NCBI RefSeq assembly: GCF_026248825.1
Contig: NZ_CP110973.1
Location: 868,001 to 932,000, forward strand
Direction of reading: 5' to 3'
Length of the DNA: 64,000 nucleotides
Source of the DNA: Larkinella insperata
Lineage (GTDB): Bacteria; Bacteroidota; Bacteroidia; Cytophagales; Spirosomataceae
Part shown: positions 43,235 through 53,600 of the stretch, in pieces
How positions within the stretch are numbered: the first letter of the stretch is position 1
Layout of the letters: every line of letters begins with the position of its first letter
Position numbers and translations under genes: made by a program
Notes under the pieces: model-generated
Told to the model about the DNA's origin: nothing
The model's input: only the letters and a program-made list of their open reading frames with translations
The model's database searches: none

Positions 43235-44062
43235 ATGCAAACGAACGTGGTTTTAAACGGGGATATACTGCGGGAAGAAGCCGTCTGGCTGTTGCCCAGC
43301 AACCGGGCATTCCAGTACGGCGACGGATTGTTTGAGACGATCCGTTACGAACACCACGAAGTCCAGTTCTGGCCCGACCATTACGACCGGCTTACCCGTG
43401 GCATGGCCGCCCTTTCGCTCCAACCCCTCCCCCTGCTCGATCAGGATCTTCTCCTGAGTCAGATTAACGACCTTCTGAAAGCCAACCAGCTCCTCGGTCA
43501 GCCCTCCCGCGTCAAGCTGCAAGTCTGGCGCCAGCCCGGCGGCCTGTATACGCCCACCAGCTTCCAGACGCACTACCTGATTACGGCCCGCTCCGGCCCG
43601 GCTTTCGCGCTTACGGAGAAAGCCCGTGTCGGTTTTTTTGATGCGTTTCGGCTGTCGCCTTCGCCGGTTTCGGCCTACAAAACGCTGAGCGCACTACCGT
43701 ACGTACTGGCCGGTATTGCGAAACAACAGCAACAGGCTGATGACATGATCCTGCTGGATACCGGCGGCAACCTGGCCGAGTGCATTGCCTCCAACCTGTT
43801 CTGGCTCCTTGGCGACCAGCTTTTTACGCCCTCCCTCGACAGCGGCTGCATCGACGGAATCCTGCGTCGGCAACTCCTCCGCCGGGCTCCGCAACACGGC
43901 CTTACCGTTCGCGAAGGGCTTTTCAAGCCGGATGCGCTGGGTCAGGCGGATGCGGTATTTTGCACCAACGTCGCGGGTATTCAATGGATCCGGCAGATCG
44001 GTGAAACGGTCTATAATGAAAAACCGGTAGACCGAATCAAATCCATACTGGCAGGACCCTAG
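43235..44062 (+). CDS. Class IV aminotransferase (PabC/Ilv-E-like, fold type IV)
   Basis: 275 residues from the ATG at 43235; a GTG six bases earlier is also possible. RAFQYGDGLFETIRY and the PLP lysine Lys149 in VSAYKTLSALPYVLA are present, then LLDTGGNLAECIASNLFWL and the FKPDALGQADAVFCTN segment. This group includes 4-amino-4-deoxychorismate lyase (folate synthesis), D-amino-acid and branched-chain aminotransferases; the substrate cannot be fixed here. It lies on the opposite strand between the TolC gene and the ABC ATPase gene, splitting the efflux cluster. Confidence 0.85.
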   Translation: MQTNVVLNGDILREEAVWLLPSNRAFQYGDGLFETIRYEHHEVQFWPDHYDRLTRGMAALSLQPLPLLDQDLLLSQINDLLKANQLLGQPSRVKLQVWRQPGGLYTPTSFQTHYLITARSGPAFALTEKARVGFFDAFRLSPSPVSAYKTLSALPYVLAGIAKQQQQADDMILLDTGGNLAECIASNLFWLLGDQLFTPSLDSGCIDGILRRQLLRRAPQHGLTVREGLFKPDALGQADAVFCTNVAGIQWIRQIGETVYNEKPVDRIKSILAGP

Positions 44063-44071
44063 CCGACGGCT

Positions 44072-44761
44072 TTATTCGCTTTCCAACGATACGGGAAAGG
44101 ATTCGAGCCAGCCGTCTTTCAGCCGCAGAATCCGGTTGCCATATTCGGCGTTGACTTCCGAGTGGGTCACCTGCACAATGGTGACGCCATCTTCCTTGTT
44201 CAGCTTTTTAAACAGTTCCATGATCTCCTTCGCCTGATCGGAATGCAGGTTGCCGGTGGGTTCATCGGCAAAGATTACCTTGGGCTGCGAAGCAACGGCG
44301 CGGGCAATGCCGACCAGTTGCTGCTGACCACCCGAGAGCTGCGTTGGAAACAGGTCTTTCTTAGCCACCATATTAAACCGGTCGAGCAGTTCGGCCACGC
44401 GGCTTTTCCGTTCCGACGACGACATGCCTTTATAGAGCAGCGGGGTTTCGATGTTTTCGTAAACCGTCAGTTCGTCGATCAGGTGGTACGCCTGAAACAC
44501 AAATCCAATGTAGTTACGGTGTAACTCGGTACGACGTTTCTCCGATAGTTTCTGCACCGGCTGATCGTAGAACAGGTATTCGCCCTCCGACGGCTCCTCG
44601 AGCATGCCCAGGATGTGCAGCAGCGTGGATTTTCCCGATCCCGACGGCCCCATGATGGAGACAAACTCCCCTTCGCTGATATCGAGGGTGATGTTACGCA
44701 GCACGTACGTCTTACCGAAACCGGCCGGGTAGTACTTAGAAACGTTCTGTAGTGAAATCAT
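44072..44761 (-). CDS. ABC transporter ATP-binding protein (LolD/MacB type)
   Basis: 229 residues. Walker A is GPSGSGKST at 38-46, the Q-loop is in GFVFQAYHLI, the signature is LSGGQ at 142-146, and Walker B is VIFADEP at 162-168 with catalytic Glu167. THSEVNAEYGN supplies the switch histidine. The sequence type belongs to the LolCDE/MacB group, which works with FtsX-like permeases. The permease gene is 99 bases upstream. The downstream end lies nine bases from the convergent aminotransferase gene. Confidence 0.95.
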   Translation of the reverse strand: MISLQNVSKYYPAGFGKTYVLRNITLDISEGEFVSIMGPSGSGKSTLLHILGMLEEPSEGEYLFYDQPVQKLSEKRRTELHRNYIGFVFQAYHLIDELTVYENIETPLLYKGMSSSERKSRVAELLDRFNMVAKKDLFPTQLSGGQQQLVGIARAVASQPKVIFADEPTGNLHSDQAKEIMELFKKLNKEDGVTIVQVTHSEVNAEYGNRILRLKDGWLESFPVSLESE

Positions 44762-44860
44762 ACTTTGGTATAGTTGTAAAACAGTAAACTTCAGTTATCA
44801 GAGGATGAATAACAACCCATTAATTTACAGTTTATCGTTCATCCTTCATCATTAAATCAC

Positions 44861-47230
44861 TTATTCGTTCCTCAGGCTGTCGGTCGGGTTTGCCAGGGCG
44901 GCCCGGTACGTCCGGAAACCGATGGTCAGACCGCCAATGAGCAGCATGGCCCCAAAACACACAGCCAGCGTTTCGGCGCCAACGGAAACGTGGTACGCAA
45001 ACTCCTGCAAGAACAACCGGCCCAGGCTATAACCTGCCGGTAGGGCGATTAATCCGGCAATCAGCAACAGACTGACGAAACTTTTCGACAATAGGACCAC
45101 GATCTGCATTACCGTTGCCCCCATCACCTTCCGGATTCCCACCTCCTTGGTCCGGGTTTCGGTGGTGTACGTAACCATTCCGAGCAAGCCCAGACAGGCG
45201 ATGGACAAAGCCATCCCGATCAGCACGTAAAAGAACAGCTGGTCATCCCAATGCATGTGCTGCTCGTACAGTTCTTCTTGATACCAGCCATACGACAACG
45301 GTTCCCGCGGATTGATCTGTTTCCAGAGTTTTTCAATCCGTGACACCACCGTTTCGGCGGCTCCGCCAGCCACGCTCACCTGCAACACCCGGAAGCGTTT
45401 CGGCTCGTAGCGGACCATCAAGGGCATGATGGTCCACTTAAAGCTCATAAAGTTAAAATCTTTTAGCACACCGGCCACCTGTACATCCGTACTATCCAGC
45501 CAGAGCGTCTGCCCAACGGCTTGCTGCGGGCTTCCGAATTGCAAGGCCTTGACGGCCGTTTCGTTGATCAGGATAAAATGACCCGCCGAATCCGATACCG
45601 ACTCGGGGAGGTTTTGCCCGGCCACCACCGTCAGCCCCATGCTCGGCACGAAATTGTGATCGACCGCAAAATTCTGAATCGGCACCGCATCCCCCCGTCT
45701 TTCGCGTCGCATTCTCCGGTCATCGGCGTAATGCCCCATGCTCTCAGACACAGCCCCAACCCGTTCGACGCCCACCTGTTTGGACAGACCGTTCGCCAGA
45801 AGTCGGTATTTGCCCACATCAGCCGCCGAGCCCGTCAACGGAATATTCAGGATGTTTTCGCGGTTAAAACCGTAATCGCCCGTGCCCATGTACGAAAACT
45901 GCCGGTACATCACCAGCATGAAAACAGCCGCCGTTAACGTCACCGAAAACTGAGCAACAATCAGGGCTTTCCGCCAGCCCACCCCCCGAAACAGGCGCGG
46001 CCCAATTTGACCCCGCAGGACCTGCATGGGTTGGTAAGCCGACAGAACCCGCGCGGGAACCAGCCCGGCCACCGCCCCCGTTGCCAGCGCAAACAGGCAA
46101 AAGTAGAGCCACAACGCGGCATCGTAACGCGTATTCTGCGTCAGTCGCTGCACAATCGGTAACGGCTCAACGGCCATTAGCAGGAGGTAGGCCAGTCCCA
46201 GAGCAAGCAGGGCAAGCACCGTTGATTCGATCAGAAACTGCCCGATCAACTGCGACCGTAGCGCCCCCGTTGCCTTCCGAACACCCACTTCCCGCGCCCG
46301 GCTCAGCGACCGGGCCAGCGTCAGGTTGACGTAGTTGAATCCGGCCAGCAGCAGGATAACCAGCGCCACCACCCCAAACGACAGCAAACTTCCGATCGTG
46401 GTTGCCCCGGCCCCGGTAATGCTGATCAAATCTTCCAGGTCGGGCGTAATTTCCGACATTGCCTGCGCCCGGAATCCGTATTGAATGGGTGATTTAGTGC
46501 CTAATAAGCGGTTAATTCGGGCCGACACGACCGGCAGAGCCTGATCAAGGGTTTGCCGCGTCATTCCTTTTTTCGCGAGAATGTATGTGCAGGCCGAATA
46601 CGTATCGTTCCAGTTGGTGAGCTGCGCGTCGGTCTGACGGGTTGCCATCGACGCCAGCATCTCGAAATTCAGGTGGGATTTTTCGGCGGGAGCCAAAACG
46701 CCCGTCACGGTAAAATGGCCCTGGTCGCGAATCAGGACGGTTTTACCCACCGGATTGGCAGCTCCGAAAAACTTTTGTGCCGTCGCCGACGTCAGCACGA
46801 CGGTATTGGGTTCAAGGGCCGGGCGGCCCGCTGATAGTTTGTACCCAAACATTTCAAAAAAAGTCGGGTCCACAAAAGCGCCCGACGCGTACAGCGTTTT
46901 GCCGTTGCCGCTGACTTCTCCCCGCAGCCCAAAATAAATCCGTGCGCTTTTCTCGATAAAGCCGTACTCCCGCGGCAGAAGATCGCCCAGCGGCAGGGGC
47001 GTCATGGCGAACGATTGTTTGTTTCCGTTCTGGCCGGTAACGTCGGTGATAATCCGGTACGTCCGCTCCGGATGCGGATGAAACAGATCGTATTCAAACG
47101 TGCTCTTTACCTGCATCAACGCCAGCAGACAAACCATTATTCCGGACGCCAACCCCACGACGTTAATGAAGGAAAACAGCTTATGCTTCCAGAGATTTCG
47201 AAACGCAATGACGAGGTAGTTGTGAAACAT
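44861..47230 (-). CDS. FtsX/MacB-type ABC transporter permease
   Basis: 789 residues. The N-terminal helix (FRNLWKHKLFSFINVVGLASGIMVCLLAL) is followed by a MacB-type periplasmic domain, then FtsX helices near 290-430 (ALVILLLAGFNYVNLTLARSLSRAREVGVRK). A second periplasmic domain and C-terminal helices with TRTKEVGIRKVMGATVMQIV follow. The duplicated layout is the common Bacteroidota form. It probably works with the ATPase encoded next downstream and, by context, with the adaptor and TolC-like channel. Its substrate is unknown. Upstream is a strong terminator that ends the ribose operon. Confidence 0.92.
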   Translation of the reverse strand: MFHNYLVIAFRNLWKHKLFSFINVVGLASGIMVCLLALMQVKSTFEYDLFHPHPERTYRIITDVTGQNGNKQSFAMTPLPLGDLLPREYGFIEKSARIYFGLRGEVSGNGKTLYASGAFVDPTFFEMFGYKLSAGRPALEPNTVVLTSATAQKFFGAANPVGKTVLIRDQGHFTVTGVLAPAEKSHLNFEMLASMATRQTDAQLTNWNDTYSACTYILAKKGMTRQTLDQALPVVSARINRLLGTKSPIQYGFRAQAMSEITPDLEDLISITGAGATTIGSLLSFGVVALVILLLAGFNYVNLTLARSLSRAREVGVRKATGALRSQLIGQFLIESTVLALLALGLAYLLLMAVEPLPIVQRLTQNTRYDAALWLYFCLFALATGAVAGLVPARVLSAYQPMQVLRGQIGPRLFRGVGWRKALIVAQFSVTLTAAVFMLVMYRQFSYMGTGDYGFNRENILNIPLTGSAADVGKYRLLANGLSKQVGVERVGAVSESMGHYADDRRMRRERRGDAVPIQNFAVDHNFVPSMGLTVVAGQNLPESVSDSAGHFILINETAVKALQFGSPQQAVGQTLWLDSTDVQVAGVLKDFNFMSFKWTIMPLMVRYEPKRFRVLQVSVAGGAAETVVSRIEKLWKQINPREPLSYGWYQEELYEQHMHWDDQLFFYVLIGMALSIACLGLLGMVTYTTETRTKEVGIRKVMGATVMQIVVLLSKSFVSLLLIAGLIALPAGYSLGRLFLQEFAYHVSVGAETLAVCFGAMLLIGGLTIGFRTYRAALANPTDSLRNE

Positions 47231-47321
47231 GTTGTTGCCAGATGAACGGACTGACTAGCCAAGCTCAAGGCTTATGCCAGAAAAACAATCCGTTGATAAT
47301 TAACTGAATAAGTCCATCAAA

Positions 47322-47357
47322 AACAAAAGAGTGTCCGTCACCGGACACTCTTTTGTT
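47322..47357. terminator. Strong bidirectional terminator
   Basis: AACAAAAGAGTGTCCG (47322-47337) and CGGACACTCTTTTGTT (47342-47357) form a perfect 16-base stem with a TCAC loop. It lies 87 bases after the last gene of the ribose-type operon on the minus strand and in front of the permease gene, so it insulates the two. Confidence 0.85.
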
Positions 47358-47443
47358 CACAAACGGACAAGGTCGGCAAGGAGGCATAAATCCGGAAGCG
47401 TTGGGAGTTAATTGGCTGCCGTTTGTCCAAACCTCACCGGCTC

Positions 47444-48997
47444 CTATATTTCGGTTTTGAGCGGTTTATCGCCGTACGTCAGCAGGCTGCTCATCCGAAT
47501 GGTATACTCCGGATTGGGGTTCAGCACTTTTACGCGGATGGTATGTTTCCCCTTGGGCATCTGATACTTCCAGAACAACTCGTGCCGACGCGCAATGAAG
47601 CTCACCGGCAGTTTAGCGGTTTCCACCAGTTTGCCGTCTACGTGAAGTTCAGCGTTGAATACAAAGGAGGTGTTGGACCGTTCGCGCGGGGCCGACGACC
47701 TTGCCGACGCATGGCCCATCAACACAAAGCCAATACCGTCGAAATCAGCGGTGTACTCATCCGCCAGCTCTTTCTGAATGCTTTTTTTCTCGATTGGGAA
47801 ATGACCGGTAAAGGACTGCTCGAGCCGCACGGCTTTCGGCGTCTGGACCGCAATCGTTACGTTGTCGCCCGATACCTGACCGCCGTTTTTCTGCACCACC
47901 TGCAGGGCGTGTTTCAACCCCATCTGGTAAACGTCGTTCAGCGACATCGTGGTGTATTTGAAGTCGATGTCTTCCGCTTCGGCCAGCCCCATTTTCCAGT
48001 AAGCCGGTATTTTATCGTACCCCATCATCGTTCCCAGAATACCGCCCGCCGATGACGGGTTGCAGTCGGAGTCCTGGCCGCAGCGCGTGCTGATTTCCAT
48101 CGTTTTGGTGAAGTCGCCCCCGCCGTACAGCAGGCCGATGACAATGTAAGCCGCGTTGATTTTGGCATCGATGTTGAACGGAGCGTGCACCCCGTCCGGG
48201 CAACCTGCTTCATCTGCCCATTTGCGCTGGGTTTCAAACCAGGTCTGTTTCCAGTCATTGGGGTATTTGGCGTGCCACTTGATTACATCGGCGATGCACT
48301 GGTAAAAGGTGCTCTGCGCCGGAATGGTTTTTAAGGCTTCCTTCACCACGTAATTTACATCGTTCGAAACAAAAGCCAGCGAATACATCGCGCCCACATA
48401 CACCCCGCCGTACCAGCCGTCGCCGTAGTTCATGATGTGCCCAATGCCATCGCCCAGTTGAGCCGCCGTATTGGGCATACCGGGAGCCATCAAACCGGAG
48501 AAGTCGGCTTCGATCTGGAAATCAATGTCATCGGCGTGCGGATTGTTCAGCCAGTGCCCGGATTCGGGGGCTTTGATCCCGTTCAGAATGTTATAGCGCC
48601 CGGCCTGGTTGGCGTGCCAGAGCATGTACTCGGCGTTGGCGTAGGCTTTGGCGTGCGATTCCGTCGGTGCGTTCAGTCCTTCTTTCTCGTATACATCCAC
48701 AAACGTGAGGTCCATGTACAGATCGTCGTACAGCCCGGGGTTGTTTACCATCGTGTGCTTGATATACCCGTCGTACCACGGTATTTTCTGGTAATCATTG
48801 ATCATGGTTCCGGGGTAACGAAATTCCGTCGGTCCGCCGAACGTACAGCCAATGACCTGACCGGCCCAGCCGCCTTTGATTTTGTTCTGCAAAGCAGCTT
48901 TGGATAGGGTGATGGCTCTCGGGGCCACCGCTGGCTTCGGTCGCTGAAAAGCAGCGAAAACAACCAGACTTAGGGCTAACAAAAAGACTTTTTTCAT
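47444..48997 (-). CDS. Exported ADP-ribosylglycohydrolase-family enzyme
   Basis: 517 residues with an N-terminal signal (MKKVFLLALSLVVFAAF). The family features are KIKGGWAGQVIGCTFGGPTEF at the start, LYDDLYMDLTF, HADDIDFQIEADFSG and the C-terminal GQDSDCNPSSAGGILGTMMG, in which Asp residues bind the catalytic metals. A C-terminal extension of about 120 residues (from around 400) looks like a beta-sandwich. Known relatives cleave N- or O-glycosidic bonds of ADP-ribose or ribosylated compounds. Being exported and last in an operon with SusC/SusD and ribokinase, it probably releases ribose from extracellular ribosyl compounds; this is inference. Confidence 0.88.
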   Translation of the reverse strand: MKKVFLLALSLVVFAAFQRPKPAVAPRAITLSKAALQNKIKGGWAGQVIGCTFGGPTEFRYPGTMINDYQKIPWYDGYIKHTMVNNPGLYDDLYMDLTFVDVYEKEGLNAPTESHAKAYANAEYMLWHANQAGRYNILNGIKAPESGHWLNNPHADDIDFQIEADFSGLMAPGMPNTAAQLGDGIGHIMNYGDGWYGGVYVGAMYSLAFVSNDVNYVVKEALKTIPAQSTFYQCIADVIKWHAKYPNDWKQTWFETQRKWADEAGCPDGVHAPFNIDAKINAAYIVIGLLYGGGDFTKTMEISTRCGQDSDCNPSSAGGILGTMMGYDKIPAYWKMGLAEAEDIDFKYTTMSLNDVYQMGLKHALQVVQKNGGQVSGDNVTIAVQTPKAVRLEQSFTGHFPIEKKSIQKELADEYTADFDGIGFVLMGHASARSSAPRERSNTSFVFNAELHVDGKLVETAKLPVSFIARRHELFWKYQMPKGKHTIRVKVLNPNPEYTIRMSSLLTYGDKPLKTEI

Positions 48998-49014
48998 CGA
49001 ATGATCAGGTTAAA

Positions 49015-50595
49015 TTACCAGTTAGGGTTTTGCGTTAAATTCGGATTGAGCTCCCGTTCCCGCTGCGGAATGGGCCACAGATAGTCACGGTCTTTGTTGA
49101 ATACTTTCACAAAAGCGGGCAGGGAAATCGTGACCTGCTGGCCCGCCGGATTGGTGTAGGTCATGCCGTAAAGGATGCCCGGCACCACGGTTTCGGCGAT
49201 CCGCCAGCGCCGGATGTCGAAGTACCGTAAGCCCTCAAACGCCAGTTCAACCTGCCGTTCGTTGCGCACCAGTTTCCGCATTTCAGCCTGCGAACCCAGC
49301 GTGGTGATGGCGGGCATTTTTACATCCGGACGGCTTCGCACCTGATTGATAGCCGCCAGCACACTCGGGTCAAGCTCATTGGCTTCAATTTTGGCTTCGG
49401 CATAGATGAGTAATACCTCGGCGTAGCGCATCAGAATCAGGTTGATGCCGCTGTTGTTGGGCTGCACCATATCGTCTTTGTTGAGGTACTTCCGGGTGTT
49501 GAAGCCCGTTCCGGTCGAGTTTTCAGAATTACCGATGGCGTCGCCCGTACCGCTGCCGGGCCGGGAGTCGTACGTTTTTCCGTTCGGGAGTTCAGAACCC
49601 AGCACGTAAATCGAATACCGAAGCCGGGGGTCGCGGTTGGCGTACGGGTTTTTCGGATCAAAACCGCTGGTCGGATCGGTGATTTCCTTGCCGTTGGCCA
49701 TCCGGTACGCATCGACGGCCTGCTTGGTCGGCACGAAACTGTTGACCTGCGGAAAAACGCTGTTTGGCGTGGTGAGGCTAAAAATGTTGTTAGACTGGAT
49801 ATCCTTGACGTGCTGTTTGTCAAAAATCACTTCCGCGTTATTCTCGGCGGCATACGTAAACAGGTTTTCGTAAGACGGATACAAACTGTATACATTCAAA
49901 TCCATGACCTGTTTGGCCGCAGCAGCCGCGTCTTTAAACCGTCCGGCGTAGAGCAAAGTGCGGGCGTTGATGGCCAGGGCCGCCCCTTTCGTTACCCGGC
50001 CTTTTTCGGTGGGGGTGGTGGGTAGCAGGGCCGCGGCTTCCGTCAACTCCTTGCTGATAAAATCCCAGATCTGGGCCACGGGCGTCCGGGTAATCTGACG
50101 ACTTTCCTCCACCGTCATCGATTTGGTCACGAGCGGAACGTCACCGTATAAAATGGCCAGCTTAACGTAAAAATAGGCCCGCAGGGTGCGCACTTCGCCC
50201 TTCAGGCGGTCGATGAGCGCCGTGTTGGAGGTCGTTACGTTATCAACATTGTCCAGAAACGCGTTGGCCGCCTGAATGCCTTTGTAAGCGTCGTTCCACT
50301 CGTTCAGAACTTTGCCGTAGGTGGCATCATAAGCGCCCTTCTCGATTACGGATTCTTCGCGCCACATGAGCGTCACGTGCCCAATGTCCGACATGGCATC
50401 CCAGTTCGTGAAGTTAGCCGCCGTTTCCAGGTAGGTATACACGGCATTGGCCGCCAGCGTTGCATCTTTCTCGGTTTTCCAGAAAATTTCGGACGAAACC
50501 CGGTCGTTGGGAATCGTCTCCAGCAGGTCCGGGTTGCAGGCCGAGAGAAGGGCCGATACCGCGGAGACAAACAGGGAGGTTATTAGTTTTTTCAT
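49015..50595 (-). CDS. SusD/RagB family outer-membrane lipoprotein
   Basis: 526 residues. The lipobox is LSAC (Cys20), followed by NPDLLETIPNDRVSSEIFW, the standard SusD start. The tetratricopeptide-like helices and C-terminal FDIRRWRIAE, and LNPNLTQNPNW at the end, are typical. SusD proteins bind the ligand and cap the SusC channel. The gene follows susC by 29 bases and precedes the ADP-ribosylglycohydrolase gene by 17 bases. The ligand is inferred to be a ribose-containing compound from the operon. Confidence 0.94.
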   Translation of the reverse strand: MKKLITSLFVSAVSALLSACNPDLLETIPNDRVSSEIFWKTEKDATLAANAVYTYLETAANFTNWDAMSDIGHVTLMWREESVIEKGAYDATYGKVLNEWNDAYKGIQAANAFLDNVDNVTTSNTALIDRLKGEVRTLRAYFYVKLAILYGDVPLVTKSMTVEESRQITRTPVAQIWDFISKELTEAAALLPTTPTEKGRVTKGAALAINARTLLYAGRFKDAAAAAKQVMDLNVYSLYPSYENLFTYAAENNAEVIFDKQHVKDIQSNNIFSLTTPNSVFPQVNSFVPTKQAVDAYRMANGKEITDPTSGFDPKNPYANRDPRLRYSIYVLGSELPNGKTYDSRPGSGTGDAIGNSENSTGTGFNTRKYLNKDDMVQPNNSGINLILMRYAEVLLIYAEAKIEANELDPSVLAAINQVRSRPDVKMPAITTLGSQAEMRKLVRNERQVELAFEGLRYFDIRRWRIAETVVPGILYGMTYTNPAGQQVTISLPAFVKVFNKDRDYLWPIPQRERELNPNLTQNPNW

Positions 50596-50624
50596 CGGTT
50601 TTTGCTTTTGGGTGAACAGGAAAC

Positions 50625-53600
50625 CTAGAATTGGACATTGAGGCCCAGGGTGGATAATGCCGTCTGCGGGTACTGCTCGGTGCGTCCGCCGGGAATGGTT
50701 TCCGGGTCAACATTCCACTCGTTGAGCGACGCAAACGTCAGCAGGTTGGTGGTGGCAACGTATACGCTCGCCCGGCCAATGCCCACCCGTTTGGTGAGCG
50801 TCGACGGAATCTGGTACATGAGCTGGATGTTTTTCAGCCGCAGGTACGAACCGTTCATCAGGTCGCGGTCAGCCATCACAAAATTCCGCAGATCGTACTT
50901 CAGCGGTCTCGGAAAACGGGCATCCGGGTTGTCGGGCGTCCAGTAATTGTCCGTAATCAGTTTGTGGGTAAAACCGCCCCAGATGCCCATTTCGATGATG
51001 GCGCCACCGATTCGGGCCTTATGCCCCGCCGTGCCCTGAAAGAGCATACTCAACGAAAAGTTTTTATAGGAGAAATTCAGGTTGGAGCCGAAGGTGTAAA
51101 TCGGGAAGCTCTGGCCCAGGTAGGTCATGTCCAACGGCGTTATTTTGCCGTCGCCGTTCAGGTCCAAAAACTTTACGTCGCCGGGCATCACCCCGGTTCG
51201 CATAGTCGGGTAGTTCTGAATTTCCTCCGGCGTCTGAAATAACCCGTCGGTGCGGTAGCCCCAGAACGAGTTGATCGGGTAACCCTCCGCCGTGATGTAA
51301 CGCGTTTCGTTGCCGCCCGTGATGTACGGCCCGGTTCCCGCCAGATTCACCACGTTGTTGTGGTTGATCGTGAAGTTCAGGTTGGCGTCGAAGCCAAATT
51401 GCCCAAACTTGTTGTGCGCACCGACCGTAAACTCCCAGCCTTTGTTATCGACCCGACCGGCGTTCTGGGGCGCGGGCAGCAGCCCGAGCGTACCGGGCAC
51501 CGGCAGGGTCAGCAGAATGTCGTCGGTTTTTTTGTTGTAATAATCGACGCTCAGCGAAAACCGGTTGTTCAGAAACTGCGCATCAATCCCCACATTGGAC
51601 TGCGTCGTCGTTTCCCAGGTCAGTCCCTGGTTCGCAATCCGGGTTTGCTGGAACGTCTGCGCCGGAAGCCCGTTGAAGGAATATACACCCAGACTCAGCG
51701 TCGCCAGACCGCTGTACAAATCGACGGCTTGGTTACCGGTTTTGCCCCACGAACCGCGCAGTTTCAACTCCCCGATGTATTGCCCCAGATCCCCCCAGAA
51801 TTTCTCTTCCGAAATCCGCCAGCCCGCCGATACCGACGGGAAGAAGCTGTAGCGATTATCGCCCAGAAACCGGGACGAACCGTCGTAGCGCCCGTTGGCT
51901 TCAAACAGGTATTTGTCCTGGTACGCGTAGTTCACTCGCCCGAAGTAGGACCGCAACCCCCAGGTGTATTCTACCCCGCCGTTGTTCTTGGTGGCGTCGT
52001 TGGTACCGGAGCCAATCGACTCAATACCATTGCTGTAGAACCCCTGCCGGTAGGCGCTCAGCGAACGGCCCCGGTTCGAAATCTGCGAATAACCGGCCAG
52101 CACATTGACGGTATGATCCCCAAAATTGGTGGTGTAATTCAAGAGATTATTGAGGGTGTACTCCCGAACGTCGTTGCGGTTTTCGGTCAGGCTGTTGAGC
52201 GGCACATTTCTCCGAATCACCGACGGGTTGAAATAATCCCGGACTTCGTAGCTGTTGGCGTAATTTTTTCCGGTTGTCAGGGTAATCCGGGCGCCGATCT
52301 GCGTAGTAAACTTCAGCCCTTTCACGATTTGCCATTCGCCCTTGAAATTTCCAAACAGGTACTCATCCAGCGTCCGGGCCGTACCGGCCAACTCCGCCGA
52401 CACGAGCGGATTGTAGCCGTCGGAGCTGATGCCGTAGGTGCCGTCGGGGTAACGCGGAACCGTCCACTGCGACGTTTGCAGCATCTTGTTGAACACGTCG
52501 TTTTCGTTGATGGGCGACAGAATGTTATTCGAGCGGTAATTGACATCCGTTCCGAATTTCAGTTTGGGCGAAAGCTGGTAATCCGTGTTCAGGCGAATCT
52601 CGCCGATCTTCGAATCGGAATTCGGGATGATCCCTTTCTGCCCCTGATACCGTACACTCAGCAGCGCCCGGATGCTTTCCGTTCCCCCACTGACCGACAG
52701 CGAATGGTTCATCTGGGGCGCCGTCCGCAGCACCTCGTCGTACCAGACGTTCGGCAGCGGGTACTTCAGGCGGTCGGTGGCGTTGAGGTATTCCTGAATG
52801 TACGCGTCCGTGTAGATTCCCGGGCCGCCGGTTGAGTTGGTCCAGGCGATCTGCTGGAGTTTCAGGTAATCGGCCAGCTCCATGTGCACCGGGTTGTTGT
52901 TCGAATTTTGCAGGGCGTAATACCCGTTGTAGGAAATCGCCAGTTTACCCGCAGCCGCCCGTTTGGTGGTGAGCAGCACAACGCCGTTGGCCGCCCGCGA
53001 ACCGTAGATGGCCGTCGAAGAAGCATCTTTCAGGACCGAGACGGATTCGATATCCAGCGGATTAATATCGCCCAATCGCTGTTCAATACCGTCCACAATC
53101 ACCAGTGGTTCGTTGGCGCCCAGTGTTGTAATGCCCCGAATCCGCATCACCATGTTGGTTTTGCCGGGCCCCGCTCCCTGATCCAACACCGTCAGGCCCG
53201 GCACTTGTCCCTGCAAAGCCTGCTGCACGTTGGAGGTGGTTCGCTTGATGAGGTCCGTGCCCTTGACGGCGGCCACGGCCCCGGTCAGCGATTCTTTTTT
53301 GATGGTTGAATACCCCACCACCACCACTTCACCCAAGGCCTTCTCGTCGGGAGCCAGCTGGATGTTAATCGTAGTGCGACTGCCCACCACCATTTCCTGT
53401 GAAGCATACCCGACAAACGAAAAGACCAGCGTTGCACTGGCATCCGGAACGTCCAGCCGGTAGGCACCGTCCGCATCGGTATTGGTCCCGCGGGTGGTGC
53501 CCTTCAACACGACGCTAACGCCCGGAATGGCTTCGCCCTTGTCGCCCGTCACCCGCCCCGCTACCTGAATGACAGCGCGTGATTGGTTTAATTCATGATT

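Noticed and set aside
51360..52835. Long plus-strand frame (491 residues) inside susC
   Set aside because: Shadow frame opposite a clear SusC gene; no domain visible.
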